64,000 bases of DNA from assembly GCA_965227145.1 (NCBI GenBank), contig OZ245730.1:5642001-5706000 (forward strand). The letters run 5' to 3'. This document shows, piece after piece, positions 27,601 to 36,155 of this stretch. Under the pieces are notes generated by a model. The model did not search any database. It was not told the origin of the DNA and saw only the letters and a program-made list of their open reading frames with translations. The position numbers and the translations under genes are program-made. This DNA is from JACKAQ01 sp965227145. Its GTDB lineage: Bacteria > Calditrichota > Calditrichia > RBG-13-44-9 > J075. The stretch's first letter is position 1. Each line of letters opens with the position of its first letter.

Positions 27601-29652
27601 ATGAAGTCGAACGAAGACGCTTACGCATCATTGTTGAGTGAAAATGAACGGTTAACCGAAAAAATCCGGCAACTGGAATCGCAGAGCCATTTTTTCAAAA
27701 CTATTTCGGATAACAGTCCGGATTTGGTGTATGTTTTCAGTATCCCCCAAAAACGTGTTGTTTACTGCAGCGATCGCTTGTTGGAAATATTGGGCTACAC
27801 CTTCGCGGAAATTCAGGAAATGGGGGCGCAATTTTTTTCGAATATCACCCACCCGGATGAATATCAGAACATTAAACAACACCTCGAACGGCTGAATGCA
27901 TCGCGTCCCGGTGAGCAGTTTTCGATTGAATTTCGCGCGAAACACAAAAACGGAACCTGGCGCTGGATGCGCAGCCGGGATGTTGTTCGAAAACGCGACG
28001 AAAATAACGCCACGGTGGAAACATTGGGCGTTGCAGAAGACATTACTGAATGGAAAAAATCCCAGAGTACACTCGTCAGCAGCGAGGCGCATTTCCGGAT
28101 GCTGGTTGAGGCATCGCCATACACTATTATTATTGTGGATGAAAAAGGCATTATCCGGCAGGCCAATCAACGAACCAAGGTCGATTTTGGCTATTTGCCA
28201 CCGGAACTGATCGGTCAAAGCGTTGAAGTGCTGATGCCGGAAAGTTTTCGGCATTCGCACGCGAAATACCGGAATATCTACACCAAAAGTCCGTTTAGCC
28301 GCCCGATGGGCAGCGGGCTCGCTCTGGAAGCAATGCGAAAAGATGGCAGCAAATTTCCGGTAGAAATTGCGCTAACGCCGATCCAGCTGGATCAGAAAAC
28401 CATGGTTTTAACCACAATTGTGGACATTACCCAGCGCCGGAAAGCTGAAATTATGGTGAAACGCAGCGCCGAACGCATCCGGTTGTTGTATGATGTTACC
28501 GCCAAATCCAGCCTCGACGAAGACCGGCGCATCACCAATGCGCTAAAGCTGGTGACCCAGTTGTTGGGAATGGAAATCGGTATTCAAAGCCGCATTTATC
28601 CGGATGAAGATCTTTATATTATCGAAAATTTGTATGCGCCGGAAACCCAATTGCAAATCAGCCAGCCGTTTTCGTTTAAGCACACCTGCTGCGAAATTAC
28701 GCTTGCAAATGATGATGTAACAACGTTTGAGGATCTGAAATTATCTCAATATTCGGAGCATCCCTGCTATCAATTGCTCCATCTGGAATCCTATATCGGC
28801 GTGCCCATCCGGGTACAAAACAGGGTTTATGGCACCATCGGTTTTTCCAGTTACAAACCCAGATCTATTGCTTTTGATCATCTGGATATCGATTTAATGC
28901 GATTGCTGGCCGAATGGGTTGGCGCAACCATCGAGAGCAAAAAGGATAAACGCGCCCTCCAGCATTACACGATCGAACTGGAAAATAAAAATCGCGAACT
29001 GGAAGAATTCAGTTATATCGCCAGTCACGATTTGCGGGAACCGCTGCGAACCATCATCAGTTTTTGCAATATTTTGGAAAATGATATCGGCGAACGAATT
29101 GCCAAAGAAGCACAGGAAGATATTTCGTTTATCACCGATGCCGCCAAACGGATGATAAATCTGATCGAAAACCTGTTGGAATATTCCCGCGCCGGACGGG
29201 TGGAACTGAGGCTGGAGCCGGTCGATCTGAATCGCTGTATCGAGGGCATCGTCGATAATTTGAAAGCCCTGACCCAGGAAACAGGTGCGATTATCGATTT
29301 TGAAAAATTACCGACAGTGCAAGGCGACAGCATGTTATTTGCGCAGGTTTTCCAAAATTTGATCAGCAATAGCCTGAAATTTCATGGCAGCGAGCCGCCG
29401 CGCATCAACATTTCTGCGGAACCGCACGGTAACAGTTGGTTTGTTCATATTTCGGACAACGGCATTGGCATTGCACCAGAACATTCCGAACAGGTTTTTA
29501 AACCGTTCCGGCGATTGCATTCGCAGGGGAAATACAAAGGAACCGGGATCGGGCTATCGATTTGTAAAAAAATAATCGAGCGCCACGGCGGACATATCAC
29601 CATTCAGTCGGTGCCGGGGAAAGGCTCCACGTTTTCGATTTTCTTTAAATAG
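27601..29652 (+). CDS. PAS-PAS-GAF sensor histidine kinase
   Basis: A 683-residue soluble kinase. A short coiled coil at the start (SENERLTEKIRQLE) is followed by PAS/PAC 1 (~30-150), PAS 2 (~160-280), GAF (~290-445), a HisKA domain with phospho-acceptor His476 in YIASHDLREPLR, and an HATPase domain (NLISNSLKFHG, DNGIGIAP, GTGIGLSICKK). There are no transmembrane helices, so it senses a cytoplasmic cue; PAS or GAF may bind a cofactor. The ATG at 27601 has AGGA eight bases upstream. It faces a response regulator gene (29737-30462) tail to tail, which is a plausible partner. The HisKA type with DLREPL is common in phytochrome-like kinases. Confidence 0.92.
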   Translation: MKSNEDAYASLLSENERLTEKIRQLESQSHFFKTISDNSPDLVYVFSIPQKRVVYCSDRLLEILGYTFAEIQEMGAQFFSNITHPDEYQNIKQHLERLNASRPGEQFSIEFRAKHKNGTWRWMRSRDVVRKRDENNATVETLGVAEDITEWKKSQSTLVSSEAHFRMLVEASPYTIIIVDEKGIIRQANQRTKVDFGYLPPELIGQSVEVLMPESFRHSHAKYRNIYTKSPFSRPMGSGLALEAMRKDGSKFPVEIALTPIQLDQKTMVLTTIVDITQRRKAEIMVKRSAERIRLLYDVTAKSSLDEDRRITNALKLVTQLLGMEIGIQSRIYPDEDLYIIENLYAPETQLQISQPFSFKHTCCEITLANDDVTTFEDLKLSQYSEHPCYQLLHLESYIGVPIRVQNRVYGTIGFSSYKPRSIAFDHLDIDLMRLLAEWVGATIESKKDKRALQHYTIELENKNRELEEFSYIASHDLREPLRTIISFCNILENDIGERIAKEAQEDISFITDAAKRMINLIENLLEYSRAGRVELRLEPVDLNRCIEGIVDNLKALTQETGAIIDFEKLPTVQGDSMLFAQVFQNLISNSLKFHGSEPPRINISAEPHGNSWFVHISDNGIGIAPEHSEQVFKPFRRLHSQGKYKGTGIGLSICKKIIERHGGHITIQSVPGKGSTFSIFFK

Positions 29653-29736
29653 CCGTTGATAATCCGGGTGTGGGTGGGTGTTCCGATTTGTTGCAGATGT
29701 GTTTTTTCGAGCGTTGGTTTTTGATCACCGGCGCTC

Positions 29737-30462
29737 TCATTTTTTGGCGCACGAATCCATGAAACAGCCATACAATTCTTCGAGATATTTAATGATAACT
29801 TCCCAATTGCAATCCTGATCGATCGTTAAAATAATTTTTAATGCCAGCCGCGATCCGTTTTCCAACTGTAACGCCTCACATTTTTTTTCGAAAATAACCA
29901 GCATTTTTCGCAACTCTTCATGGCTTTGCGAAGAAACCAGATACACCATTTTCGGGAAGATTTTTTCGAAGCCTTCCATGAACTCCTGTTGTTTTTCCAG
30001 CAGCTCTTTTTGGTTGAGTTGTTTTGATTTTTCTTCCTGCAGCATAAGCTGTAATTCTTCTTTTCTGCGTTCGGCATCCTGCAGCAGATATTCCAGTTTT
30101 CGCCGCAAATTACCCTGATCAAACGGTTTTGCAATAAAATCATCCGCCCCCATTTTGATTACCCGGGTAAATGTTTTCACATTTGCGTTTGCGGTTAAAA
30201 TAATAACCGGAATCATTCGGGTGCGCTCCATTTGCCGGAGCATTTTGAGGGTTTCGTAGCCGTCCATCACCGGCATCATGATGTCCAGAATTATCAGGTC
30301 AATTTCATACACTACCAGATGATTGAGCGCTTCTTTGCCATTATTAGCGGTAATAACGTTGTATCCGTGCTTGGTGAGCAGTTTGTGCATCATTTTTTGG
30401 ATAATTCGCTCATCATCGACGGTTAATATATTTTTCTGGCTCGGCTGATTGAATAATCCCAT
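29737..30462 (-). CDS. Response regulator with coiled-coil C-terminus
   Basis: A 241-residue protein. Receiver domain at ~10-128 has the acidic pair in VDDE, phospho-acceptor Asp60 (ILDIMMP), Thr90 and Lys112 (AKPF). Residues ~125-165 form a strongly charged coiled coil rich in Glu, Lys and Gln. The last ~75 residues form a small domain of unknown type. There is no DNA-binding or cyclase domain, so output is probably by protein interaction. It is convergent with the PAS histidine kinase gene, the likely phosphodonor. Confidence 0.88.
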   Translation of the reverse strand: MGLFNQPSQKNILTVDDERIIQKMMHKLLTKHGYNVITANNGKEALNHLVVYEIDLIILDIMMPVMDGYETLKMLRQMERTRMIPVIILTANANVKTFTRVIKMGADDFIAKPFDQGNLRRKLEYLLQDAERRKEELQLMLQEEKSKQLNQKELLEKQQEFMEGFEKIFPKMVYLVSSQSHEELRKMLVIFEKKCEALQLENGSRLALKIILTIDQDCNWEVIIKYLEELYGCFMDSCAKK

Positions 30463-30577
30463 ACAAACAATCCATTCTACTAATAAGGGTCTTTGAAAAT
30501 TATTTTAATCTGGATTAATATTAACGGCAGTGAAATTGCAATTTGGAGTTAAAATCCGAGTTTCGGATAAAAAAAGC

Positions 30578-30612
30578 AAAAAAAAATCCCGGTAATGAGG
30601 ATACCGGGATTT
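30578..30612 (-). terminator. Rho-independent terminator after EF-G-like gene
   Basis: An 11-bp perfect stem (AAATCCCGGTA at 30584-30594, TACCGGGATTT at 30602-30612) has a 7-base loop. On the minus strand the stem is continuous with a run of nine T. It lies about 24 bp after the stop of the gene at 30636. Confidence 0.92.
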
Positions 30613-30635
30613 GTAAACCAGCATGTGGTTTGCGA

Positions 30636-32705
30636 CTAATCTTCTTCTTTCACCTTCTCTGCGGCATCAATAATTTTTTGAGCCACATCGGAGGGCACTT
30701 CTTCGAAATGCGATAAATTCCGGTGGAAAAGCCCCTGACCTTGCGTCATCGAACGCAATACGGTGGAATATTTGTGCAGCTCAGCCAGCGGTACCAGCGC
30801 TTTGATAACCTGAAAACGGCCGTCTGCATCCATTCCCTGAATTTTGCCGCGGCGGCTGGAAATATCGCCCATCACGTCGCCCATGTATGCTTCGGGCACT
30901 TTGATTTCGAGCTGGTAAATCGGTTCCAGCAGCACCGGTTTTGCATCCATAAATGCTTTTTTGAAGCCCATCGAAGCAGCTACTTTAAAGGCCATTTCCG
31001 ATGAATCGACGTTGTGATAGGAACCGTAGAATACGGTAACTTTGATATCGACGATCGGGAATCCGGCAAGTACGCCGTTTTCGCAGGATTCGAAGGCACC
31101 TTTTTCCACGGCGGGAATGAATTTTCCGGGAATAACACCGCCGACGATGGCATCTACAAATTCAAATCCTTCACCGCGAGGTTTGGGTTCGAGGCGCAGG
31201 TGACAATCGCCGTATTGACCGCGACCGCCGCTTTGCTTTTTAAATTTTCCCTGAGCTTCGGATTTGGTGCGAATGGTTTCGCGATACGGAATACGCGGTT
31301 CGCTCATTTCCACTTCCACGCCAAAGCGCTGCGACAATCGTTTTAATATGATCATCAGGTGCAGTTCGCCCTGGGCGGATACGATGGTTTGGCGCAATTC
31401 GGGATCGTAATGCACCATAAATGTCGGATCTTCTTCGTGCAGCGTGTGCAAACCGGTGGAGAGTTTGTCTTCGTCGCCTTTGGTTTTCGGCTCCACGGCC
31501 ATGTTAATTAATGGCTCCGGAAAATCGATTTTGGGGAGAATAAACGGATCGTTTTTCACGCTGAGCGTGTTGCCGGTGTGGGTATATTTCATTTTTACCA
31601 GTGCGGCAATATCTCCGGCGTGCAGTTGATCCACATTTTTTTTCTGTTTGCCGTTGAGCAAATATATTTGTCCGATGCGCTCGGTTTTGTCGTTGGCGGT
31701 GTTCAGCACTTCATCGCCGGATTTCAGCACGCCGGAAATCACTTTAACCAGCGACAGTTCGCCCATGTGTGCTTCGGCAACGGTTTGGAACACAAACGTA
31801 GAGAGGGAATTGTTATCCGAAATGCTGCGGGATTTGCCGTTTATGTCGGTTACTTCAACGCGGTCTGCGCTGGGCAAAAATTCAGCGATAAAATCCATCA
31901 CGTTGGCAACGCCAATGTTGGCTGTCGAGGATGCGCAGAGCATCGGAACAATGGTGCGGTTTTTTACGGCGTTAATGAAACCGGTCATCAATTGTTCTTC
32001 GGTTAATTCGCCGGCTTCAAAATATTTTTCCAGCAGTTCGTCGTCGCTTTCGGCAACCGATTCAACCAGCTCCAGCCGCAGTTCTTCCACCCGGGACATT
32101 ACGTTTGCAGGAATATCGCCAACGGTAAATTTGCCGCTGCCGTCCTGTTCGTAGGTGTAGGCTTTTTTCTTAAGAATATCTACCACGACATGAAATCCTG
32201 GTCCGGATTCCAGCGGTAGTTGCAAAATGGACACTTGTTTGCCGAAGCGATCGCGCAGTTCTTCGGCAACTTTCATGAACTGAACGTTTTCACGATCCAG
32301 TTTGTTGATCACATAAAAGCGAGGCATATCGTACAATTCCGCCAGTTGGCGAACACGTTCGGTACCTACTTCTACCCCGTTTGCTGCGGAAACAACAATC
32401 ATCACCGAGTCTGCCGCGCGCATACCGCTGACAACATCGCCATAAAAATCGCTGAAACCCGGCGTATCGACCAGATTGACTTTGTTGTTTTTCCACTCGC
32501 CGTGCAACAGAGAGGAATTAATGGAAATCTGCCTCTCAATTTCGTCTTCATTATAATCGGAAACCGTATTACCTTGCTCGATTGAGCCAATGCGATTTAC
32601 TTCGCCCATATTAAACAGCATTGCCTCAACCAGGGATGTTTTTCCGGAGCCGCTGTGGCCACCGACGCCGACATTGCGAATATGTTCGCCAGTATAAACT
32701 TTCAA
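30636..32705 (-). CDS. Elongation factor G-like GTPase (FusA2 type)
   Basis: A 689-residue translational GTPase-like protein with the five EF-G domains. P-loop GHSGSGKT is at 16-23, NKLD (G4) is present, and the C-terminal domains IV and V follow. In the G3 motif the sequence is DTPGFSDF, where canonical EF-G has DTPGHVDF, so the catalytic His is Phe. This matches the EF-G-like paralogues found beside a standard fusA rather than the main factor. The start is TTG at 32703-32705, with AGGAGG eight bases upstream. A strong terminator follows. Its role could be ribosome-associated under special conditions; it is unlikely to be the main translocase. Confidence 0.88.
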   Translation of the reverse strand: MKVYTGEHIRNVGVGGHSGSGKTSLVEAMLFNMGEVNRIGSIEQGNTVSDYNEDEIERQISINSSLLHGEWKNNKVNLVDTPGFSDFYGDVVSGMRAADSVMIVVSAANGVEVGTERVRQLAELYDMPRFYVINKLDRENVQFMKVAEELRDRFGKQVSILQLPLESGPGFHVVVDILKKKAYTYEQDGSGKFTVGDIPANVMSRVEELRLELVESVAESDDELLEKYFEAGELTEEQLMTGFINAVKNRTIVPMLCASSTANIGVANVMDFIAEFLPSADRVEVTDINGKSRSISDNNSLSTFVFQTVAEAHMGELSLVKVISGVLKSGDEVLNTANDKTERIGQIYLLNGKQKKNVDQLHAGDIAALVKMKYTHTGNTLSVKNDPFILPKIDFPEPLINMAVEPKTKGDEDKLSTGLHTLHEEDPTFMVHYDPELRQTIVSAQGELHLMIILKRLSQRFGVEVEMSEPRIPYRETIRTKSEAQGKFKKQSGGRGQYGDCHLRLEPKPRGEGFEFVDAIVGGVIPGKFIPAVEKGAFESCENGVLAGFPIVDIKVTVFYGSYHNVDSSEMAFKVAASMGFKKAFMDAKPVLLEPIYQLEIKVPEAYMGDVMGDISSRRGKIQGMDADGRFQVIKALVPLAELHKYSTVLRSMTQGQGLFHRNLSHFEEVPSDVAQKIIDAAEKVKEED

Positions 32706-33043
32706 GGCGTGGCCCTCCTGCTAAGTTATAAGTGTTTTAGATTGATGTTTTTATGGTAAAAATTGTAAATACTCAACCTTAAAAAACATAATTCCTGAAT
32801 GTTTTGCTCGATAGCGCGGTTATGGTTTCGCTGTTTAGTGTGGGTGATTGCCATGCAGCCCACGCCAAACAAAAGGATGATGTTACATGAACATGGGTCC
32901 CGGTATTCTGTGAACTTTTACAGCACTTCGAGTGTTTCGTAACTTCATTTGTCGCCAGATTCGTTACAAAAAAAAATAATATATGATGTGTGTAGAACAG
33001 TGTCAAGCCTTTTGCTTGGCGGCTTGGGTATTGGTGAAACGAA
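32706..33043. other. Intergenic region, no feature identified
   Basis: 338 bp between the EF-G-like gene and the adenylate kinase gene, both on the minus strand. It is A+T-rich near the EF-G start and should hold that gene's promoter. I see no RNA gene, repeat or convincing terminator for the kinase gene here. Confidence 0.6.
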
Positions 33044-33724
33044 TTATTCCGGATTCGCTGAAAGGGTGTCGATGCCGAGCGCTTTGTGGATATCTACGGT
33101 TACGGAATCCATATCCTGATTGCCGTCGATGCGCAGCAGCACGCCTTTTTCGCGGTAGTAGTTGATCGCATCCCGCGTTTCGGCGTGATATTTATCGATG
33201 CGGCTGCGAACGGTTGCAACGGAATCATCCGCGCGGCCGCGCCCCATCAGCCGACGGTACATTTCGTCGTCGCTGGTATCCAGAAAAACCACGATGATGT
33301 CGGTATTACCGCGATGTTCCAAAATCGACTCCAGCCCTTTTGCCTGGGCAATGGTTCGCGGAAAACCGTCCAGAATAAAGCCATTTTTGGTGTCCGGCTC
33401 TTTCAGCCGTTTATCGATGAGGGCTAATACAATGCTATCGGCAACCAGTCCGCCGCTTTTCATTATTCCGGTAACCTGTTGCCCCAGCGGTGTTCCTTTG
33501 GATACTTCGCTTCGCAAAATTTCTCCGGTGGAAATATGCGGAATGTCCAGCTTCTGTTTCAACCGGCTAGCCTGGGTTCCTTTTCCTGCACCGGGTCCGC
33601 CAATCAAAATCAGTTGGAAAACCATCGCGTGTGCAACTGCATCTGCCTGGGTTTGCAGTTGAGGTGCATCGTTGCCGCATGCGGCAAGCATCACCAAAAC
33701 GAAACAGAATAGCCATGTCTTCAT
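33044..33724 (-). CDS. adk: Adenylate kinase, LID-less, with lipoprotein signal peptide
   Basis: A 226-residue protein whose residues 35-226 are an adenylate kinase: P-loop GGPGAGKGT at 42-50, STGEILR AMP-binding segment, DGFPRT, and RGRADD. The LID insert between the last two Arg-rich segments is missing, as in short-form enzymes. Unusually, residues 1-34 are an in-frame lipoprotein signal, with a hydrophobic run and lipobox LAAC (Cys16), then a short polar linker. The ATG at 33722-33724 has AGGA seven bases upstream, whereas the internal Met34 has no ribosome site, so the signal is probably translated. It may be membrane-anchored outside the cytoplasm; alternatively a second cytoplasmic form may start at Met34. 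No other adenylate kinase is in the window. Confidence 0.88.
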   Translation of the reverse strand: MKTWLFCFVLVMLAACGNDAPQLQTQADAVAHAMVFQLILIGGPGAGKGTQASRLKQKLDIPHISTGEILRSEVSKGTPLGQQVTGIMKSGGLVADSIVLALIDKRLKEPDTKNGFILDGFPRTIAQAKGLESILEHRGNTDIIVVFLDTSDDEMYRRLMGRGRADDSVATVRSRIDKYHAETRDAINYYREKGVLLRIDGNQDMDSVTVDIHKALGIDTLSANPE

Positions 33725-33798
33725 TATCAAATCCTGATGTTTACGTATGATTAACGGGCAGTAAGCTAATATTTTTTCTGAATCCTGTTCGGTTGAAG

Positions 33799-33819
33799 CA
33801 CCCGGAATCCGGGTGTTTT
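33799..33819 (+). repeat. Hairpin with short T tail between adk and BLUF gene
   Basis: CACCCGG (33799-33805) pairs with CCGGGTG (33809-33815) around AAT, followed by TTTT on the plus strand. No plus-strand gene lies upstream, so its role as a terminator is unclear; it lies in the divergent promoter region. Confidence 0.5.
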
Positions 33820-33993
33820 CAATCGCTAATTATGGCTGTTCCAAATAACGGAAACGATCAAGAAAAACTTCTTACATTATATTCATTTTTACATGAATTC
33901 AAAGCTTTTTTACACGAAATAGACGGGTTAATGTAATGTTTCACTTAAAGGATATCGAAAATATAGAAAGACAAAAAAACGGGAGAGTTATAA

Positions 33994-34416
33994 ATGGCAC
34001 TTGTTCAACTATTGTACACCAGTAAATTTAGCGGAAAAATTGGTATGGCGGATTTAACCCAAATTAAAGATGCTGCAGCCAACCACAATCCGCCGTTGGG
34101 AATATCCGGAATGCTGTGTTTCGGTGAAGGATATTTCTTGCAAGTGCTGGAGGGCGATGCTGTAACCGTGAATAAACATTACCAGCGGATAAGCTCGGAT
34201 CCCCGGCATACAGACCTTGTTTTACTGGATTATTCGCACATCACCAAAAGAAATTTCCATAACTGGCACATGGGGCACTTCAACCTCAATCAATTGAAAG
34301 AGGACCTGATTTTGAAATATGCCACGGTTGCACATTTCCAGCCGGAAAAAATGCACCCGCAAAGTGCGCTTGAATTTTTGATTGAACTAAGCAAGTATTT
34401 AGAAAACGAACCTTAA
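33994..34416 (+). CDS. BLUF-domain blue-light photoreceptor
   Basis: A 140-residue protein consisting of a BLUF (FAD-binding blue-light sensing) domain at ~1-95 and a short helical tail. Key residues align with AppA by spacing: Tyr8, Asn32, Gln50 (FLQVLEG), Trp91 and Met93 (NWHMGH). All photocycle residues are therefore present. There is no output domain, so it would act by protein-protein contact. GGGAGAG precedes the ATG. Its stop overlaps the stop of the convergent AbgT-family gene by four bases. The partner is unknown. Confidence 0.93.
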   Translation: MALVQLLYTSKFSGKIGMADLTQIKDAAANHNPPLGISGMLCFGEGYFLQVLEGDAVTVNKHYQRISSDPRHTDLVLLDYSHITKRNFHNWHMGHFNLNQLKEDLILKYATVAHFQPEKMHPQSALEFLIELSKYLENEP

Positions 34417-35978
34417 TTTGCAAATTCCAGCGGGCTGCCGGGACCGATCGGTAGCCCGAGCGTCAGCCACACCACCAGCAAAATAGCCCAGACAATCAGG
34501 AAAACGACGGAATACGGTAGCATGTTGGCAATCACCGTGCCGATGCCCGCTTTTTCGTCATATCGCTCGATGAATGCGACAATCAGTGCAAAATAGGACA
34601 TCATCGGAGAAATGATGTTGGTAACGCTATCGCCGATGCGGTAGCCGACCTGCGTCAGTTCCGGCGAAAAGCCCAGCAACATGAACATCGGGATAAATAT
34701 CGGCGCCAAAATTGCCCATTTTGCCGATGCGCTTCCCATAAACATGTTGGCACTGGCTGCCAGAAAGATAAACGCCATCATCAGCGGAATTTTACCGAGG
34801 TTCAGCGATTTCAGGAATTCGGCGCCTTCCACCGCAAAAATCAGCCCCAGGTTTGTCCATTTAAAATATGCCACAAACTGCGCCGCGAAAAAGCAGAGCA
34901 CCATGTAAATACCGAGGGTGGACATGGATTTCCCCATGCCTTTCATTACATCGCCATCGCTTTTGATGGTGCCGGCGCCGATGCCGTACGCGATCCCCCA
35001 AATGGCTGCCAGTATAAAAATAAACGCGACAATCCCTTTCAAAAATGGCGATTTAAGGAAGGCATCAAACCAGTCCGGCTGTTCGCCGAGCAGAAATCCG
35101 CTGAGCGGCACGGTGCTTTCCGGCAGCAATCCCCACACTATCAGCACAAATGAGATAAAAATTGTCCACAGCGCGAAACGCAGTCCGCGTTTTTCGTTGG
35201 CGTTCAGTTCGCGGATTTCTTCCGGTTTTTCGCTGCCGGTGTATTCGCCGAGGCGGGGAATGACGAATTTTTCGGTGACGAGCGTTCCGGCTGCCGCAAT
35301 AAAAAAGGTGGATACAAACATAAAATAGTAGTTACATGCGGGATTCACATGATAGGTCGGATCGATAATTCGTGCGGCTTCCTGCGATAATCCCGCCAAC
35401 AGCGGATCGATGGTGCCGAGCAGCAAATTGGCGCTATATCCGCCGGAAACGCCGGCGAACGCGGCAGCCAAACCGGCAATCGGGTGACGTCCGGCAGCCA
35501 GAAAAATAACTGCGCCGAGCGGAACGAGCAGCACGTAGCCCACTTCGCTGGCAGTGTTGGAGAGCACGCCCGCAAAAACGATCACAAATGTGAGCAACCG
35601 GCGCGGCGATTTGATAACCAGCAACCGCAATCCGGTGCCGATCAATCCGCTGCTTTCGGCAATCCCGATACCCAGCATGGCAACCAGCACCACGCCCAAC
35701 GGCGCAAATCCGGTAAAATTGGTGACCATTTGGGTGAGCATCCGGTGCAATCCGTCCACGGATAGCAGGCTCACCGGTACGATGGTTTCGCCGGTGCCGG
35801 GGTGGACAACAGAAATATCCAGCGATGCAGCGATGCCGGAAATAACCACTACCATCAGCGCAAAAATGCCGAACAGCGTTGCCGGATGCGGCAGCGCGTT
35901 GCCCACGCGTTCAACAATACTCAAAAATCTGGCGATCGATTTGCTTTCGGAACCGTTTTTCGGTTTGGCGTTACTCAT
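34413..35978 (-). CDS. AbgT-family transporter
   Basis: A 521-residue membrane protein with about 12-13 hydrophobic segments. The start (VERVGNALPHPATLFGIFA) and conserved blocks such as TGFAPLGVVLVAMLGIG, SNTASEVGYVLLVPL and GYSANLL identify the AbgT family, known for p-aminobenzoyl-glutamate uptake and sulfonamide/antimetabolite efflux. GGGGA precedes the ATG. It is alone on its strand between the BLUF gene and serS. Substrate could be a folate breakdown product or a dipeptide-like compound. Confidence 0.9.
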   Translation of the reverse strand: MSNAKPKNGSESKSIARFLSIVERVGNALPHPATLFGIFALMVVVISGIAASLDISVVHPGTGETIVPVSLLSVDGLHRMLTQMVTNFTGFAPLGVVLVAMLGIGIAESSGLIGTGLRLLVIKSPRRLLTFVIVFAGVLSNTASEVGYVLLVPLGAVIFLAAGRHPIAGLAAAFAGVSGGYSANLLLGTIDPLLAGLSQEAARIIDPTYHVNPACNYYFMFVSTFFIAAAGTLVTEKFVIPRLGEYTGSEKPEEIRELNANEKRGLRFALWTIFISFVLIVWGLLPESTVPLSGFLLGEQPDWFDAFLKSPFLKGIVAFIFILAAIWGIAYGIGAGTIKSDGDVMKGMGKSMSTLGIYMVLCFFAAQFVAYFKWTNLGLIFAVEGAEFLKSLNLGKIPLMMAFIFLAASANMFMGSASAKWAILAPIFIPMFMLLGFSPELTQVGYRIGDSVTNIISPMMSYFALIVAFIERYDEKAGIGTVIANMLPYSVVFLIVWAILLVVWLTLGLPIGPGSPLEFAN

Positions 35979-36098
35979 GGAATCCCCATTCTATTTGTCA
36001 TACGCAAGTTCATATTTTTCAATCAGCGAAGATATGAATCTGCAGGCAATTTCGCAAGAGAATGAGCGAGAACATTTCGGGGGAAAGCTGAATCGGGC

Positions 36099-36126
36099 AA
36101 AAAAAAGGCGGATCTGTGATCCGCCC
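36099..36126 (-). terminator. Rho-independent terminator after serS
   Basis: GGCGGATC (36107-36114) and GATCCGCC (36118-36125) pair around a 3-base loop; on the minus strand eight T follow. It lies about 30 bp after the serS stop. Confidence 0.88.
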
Positions 36127-36155
36127 GGAAAATTGTAGAATCGGATTAAAATGGG

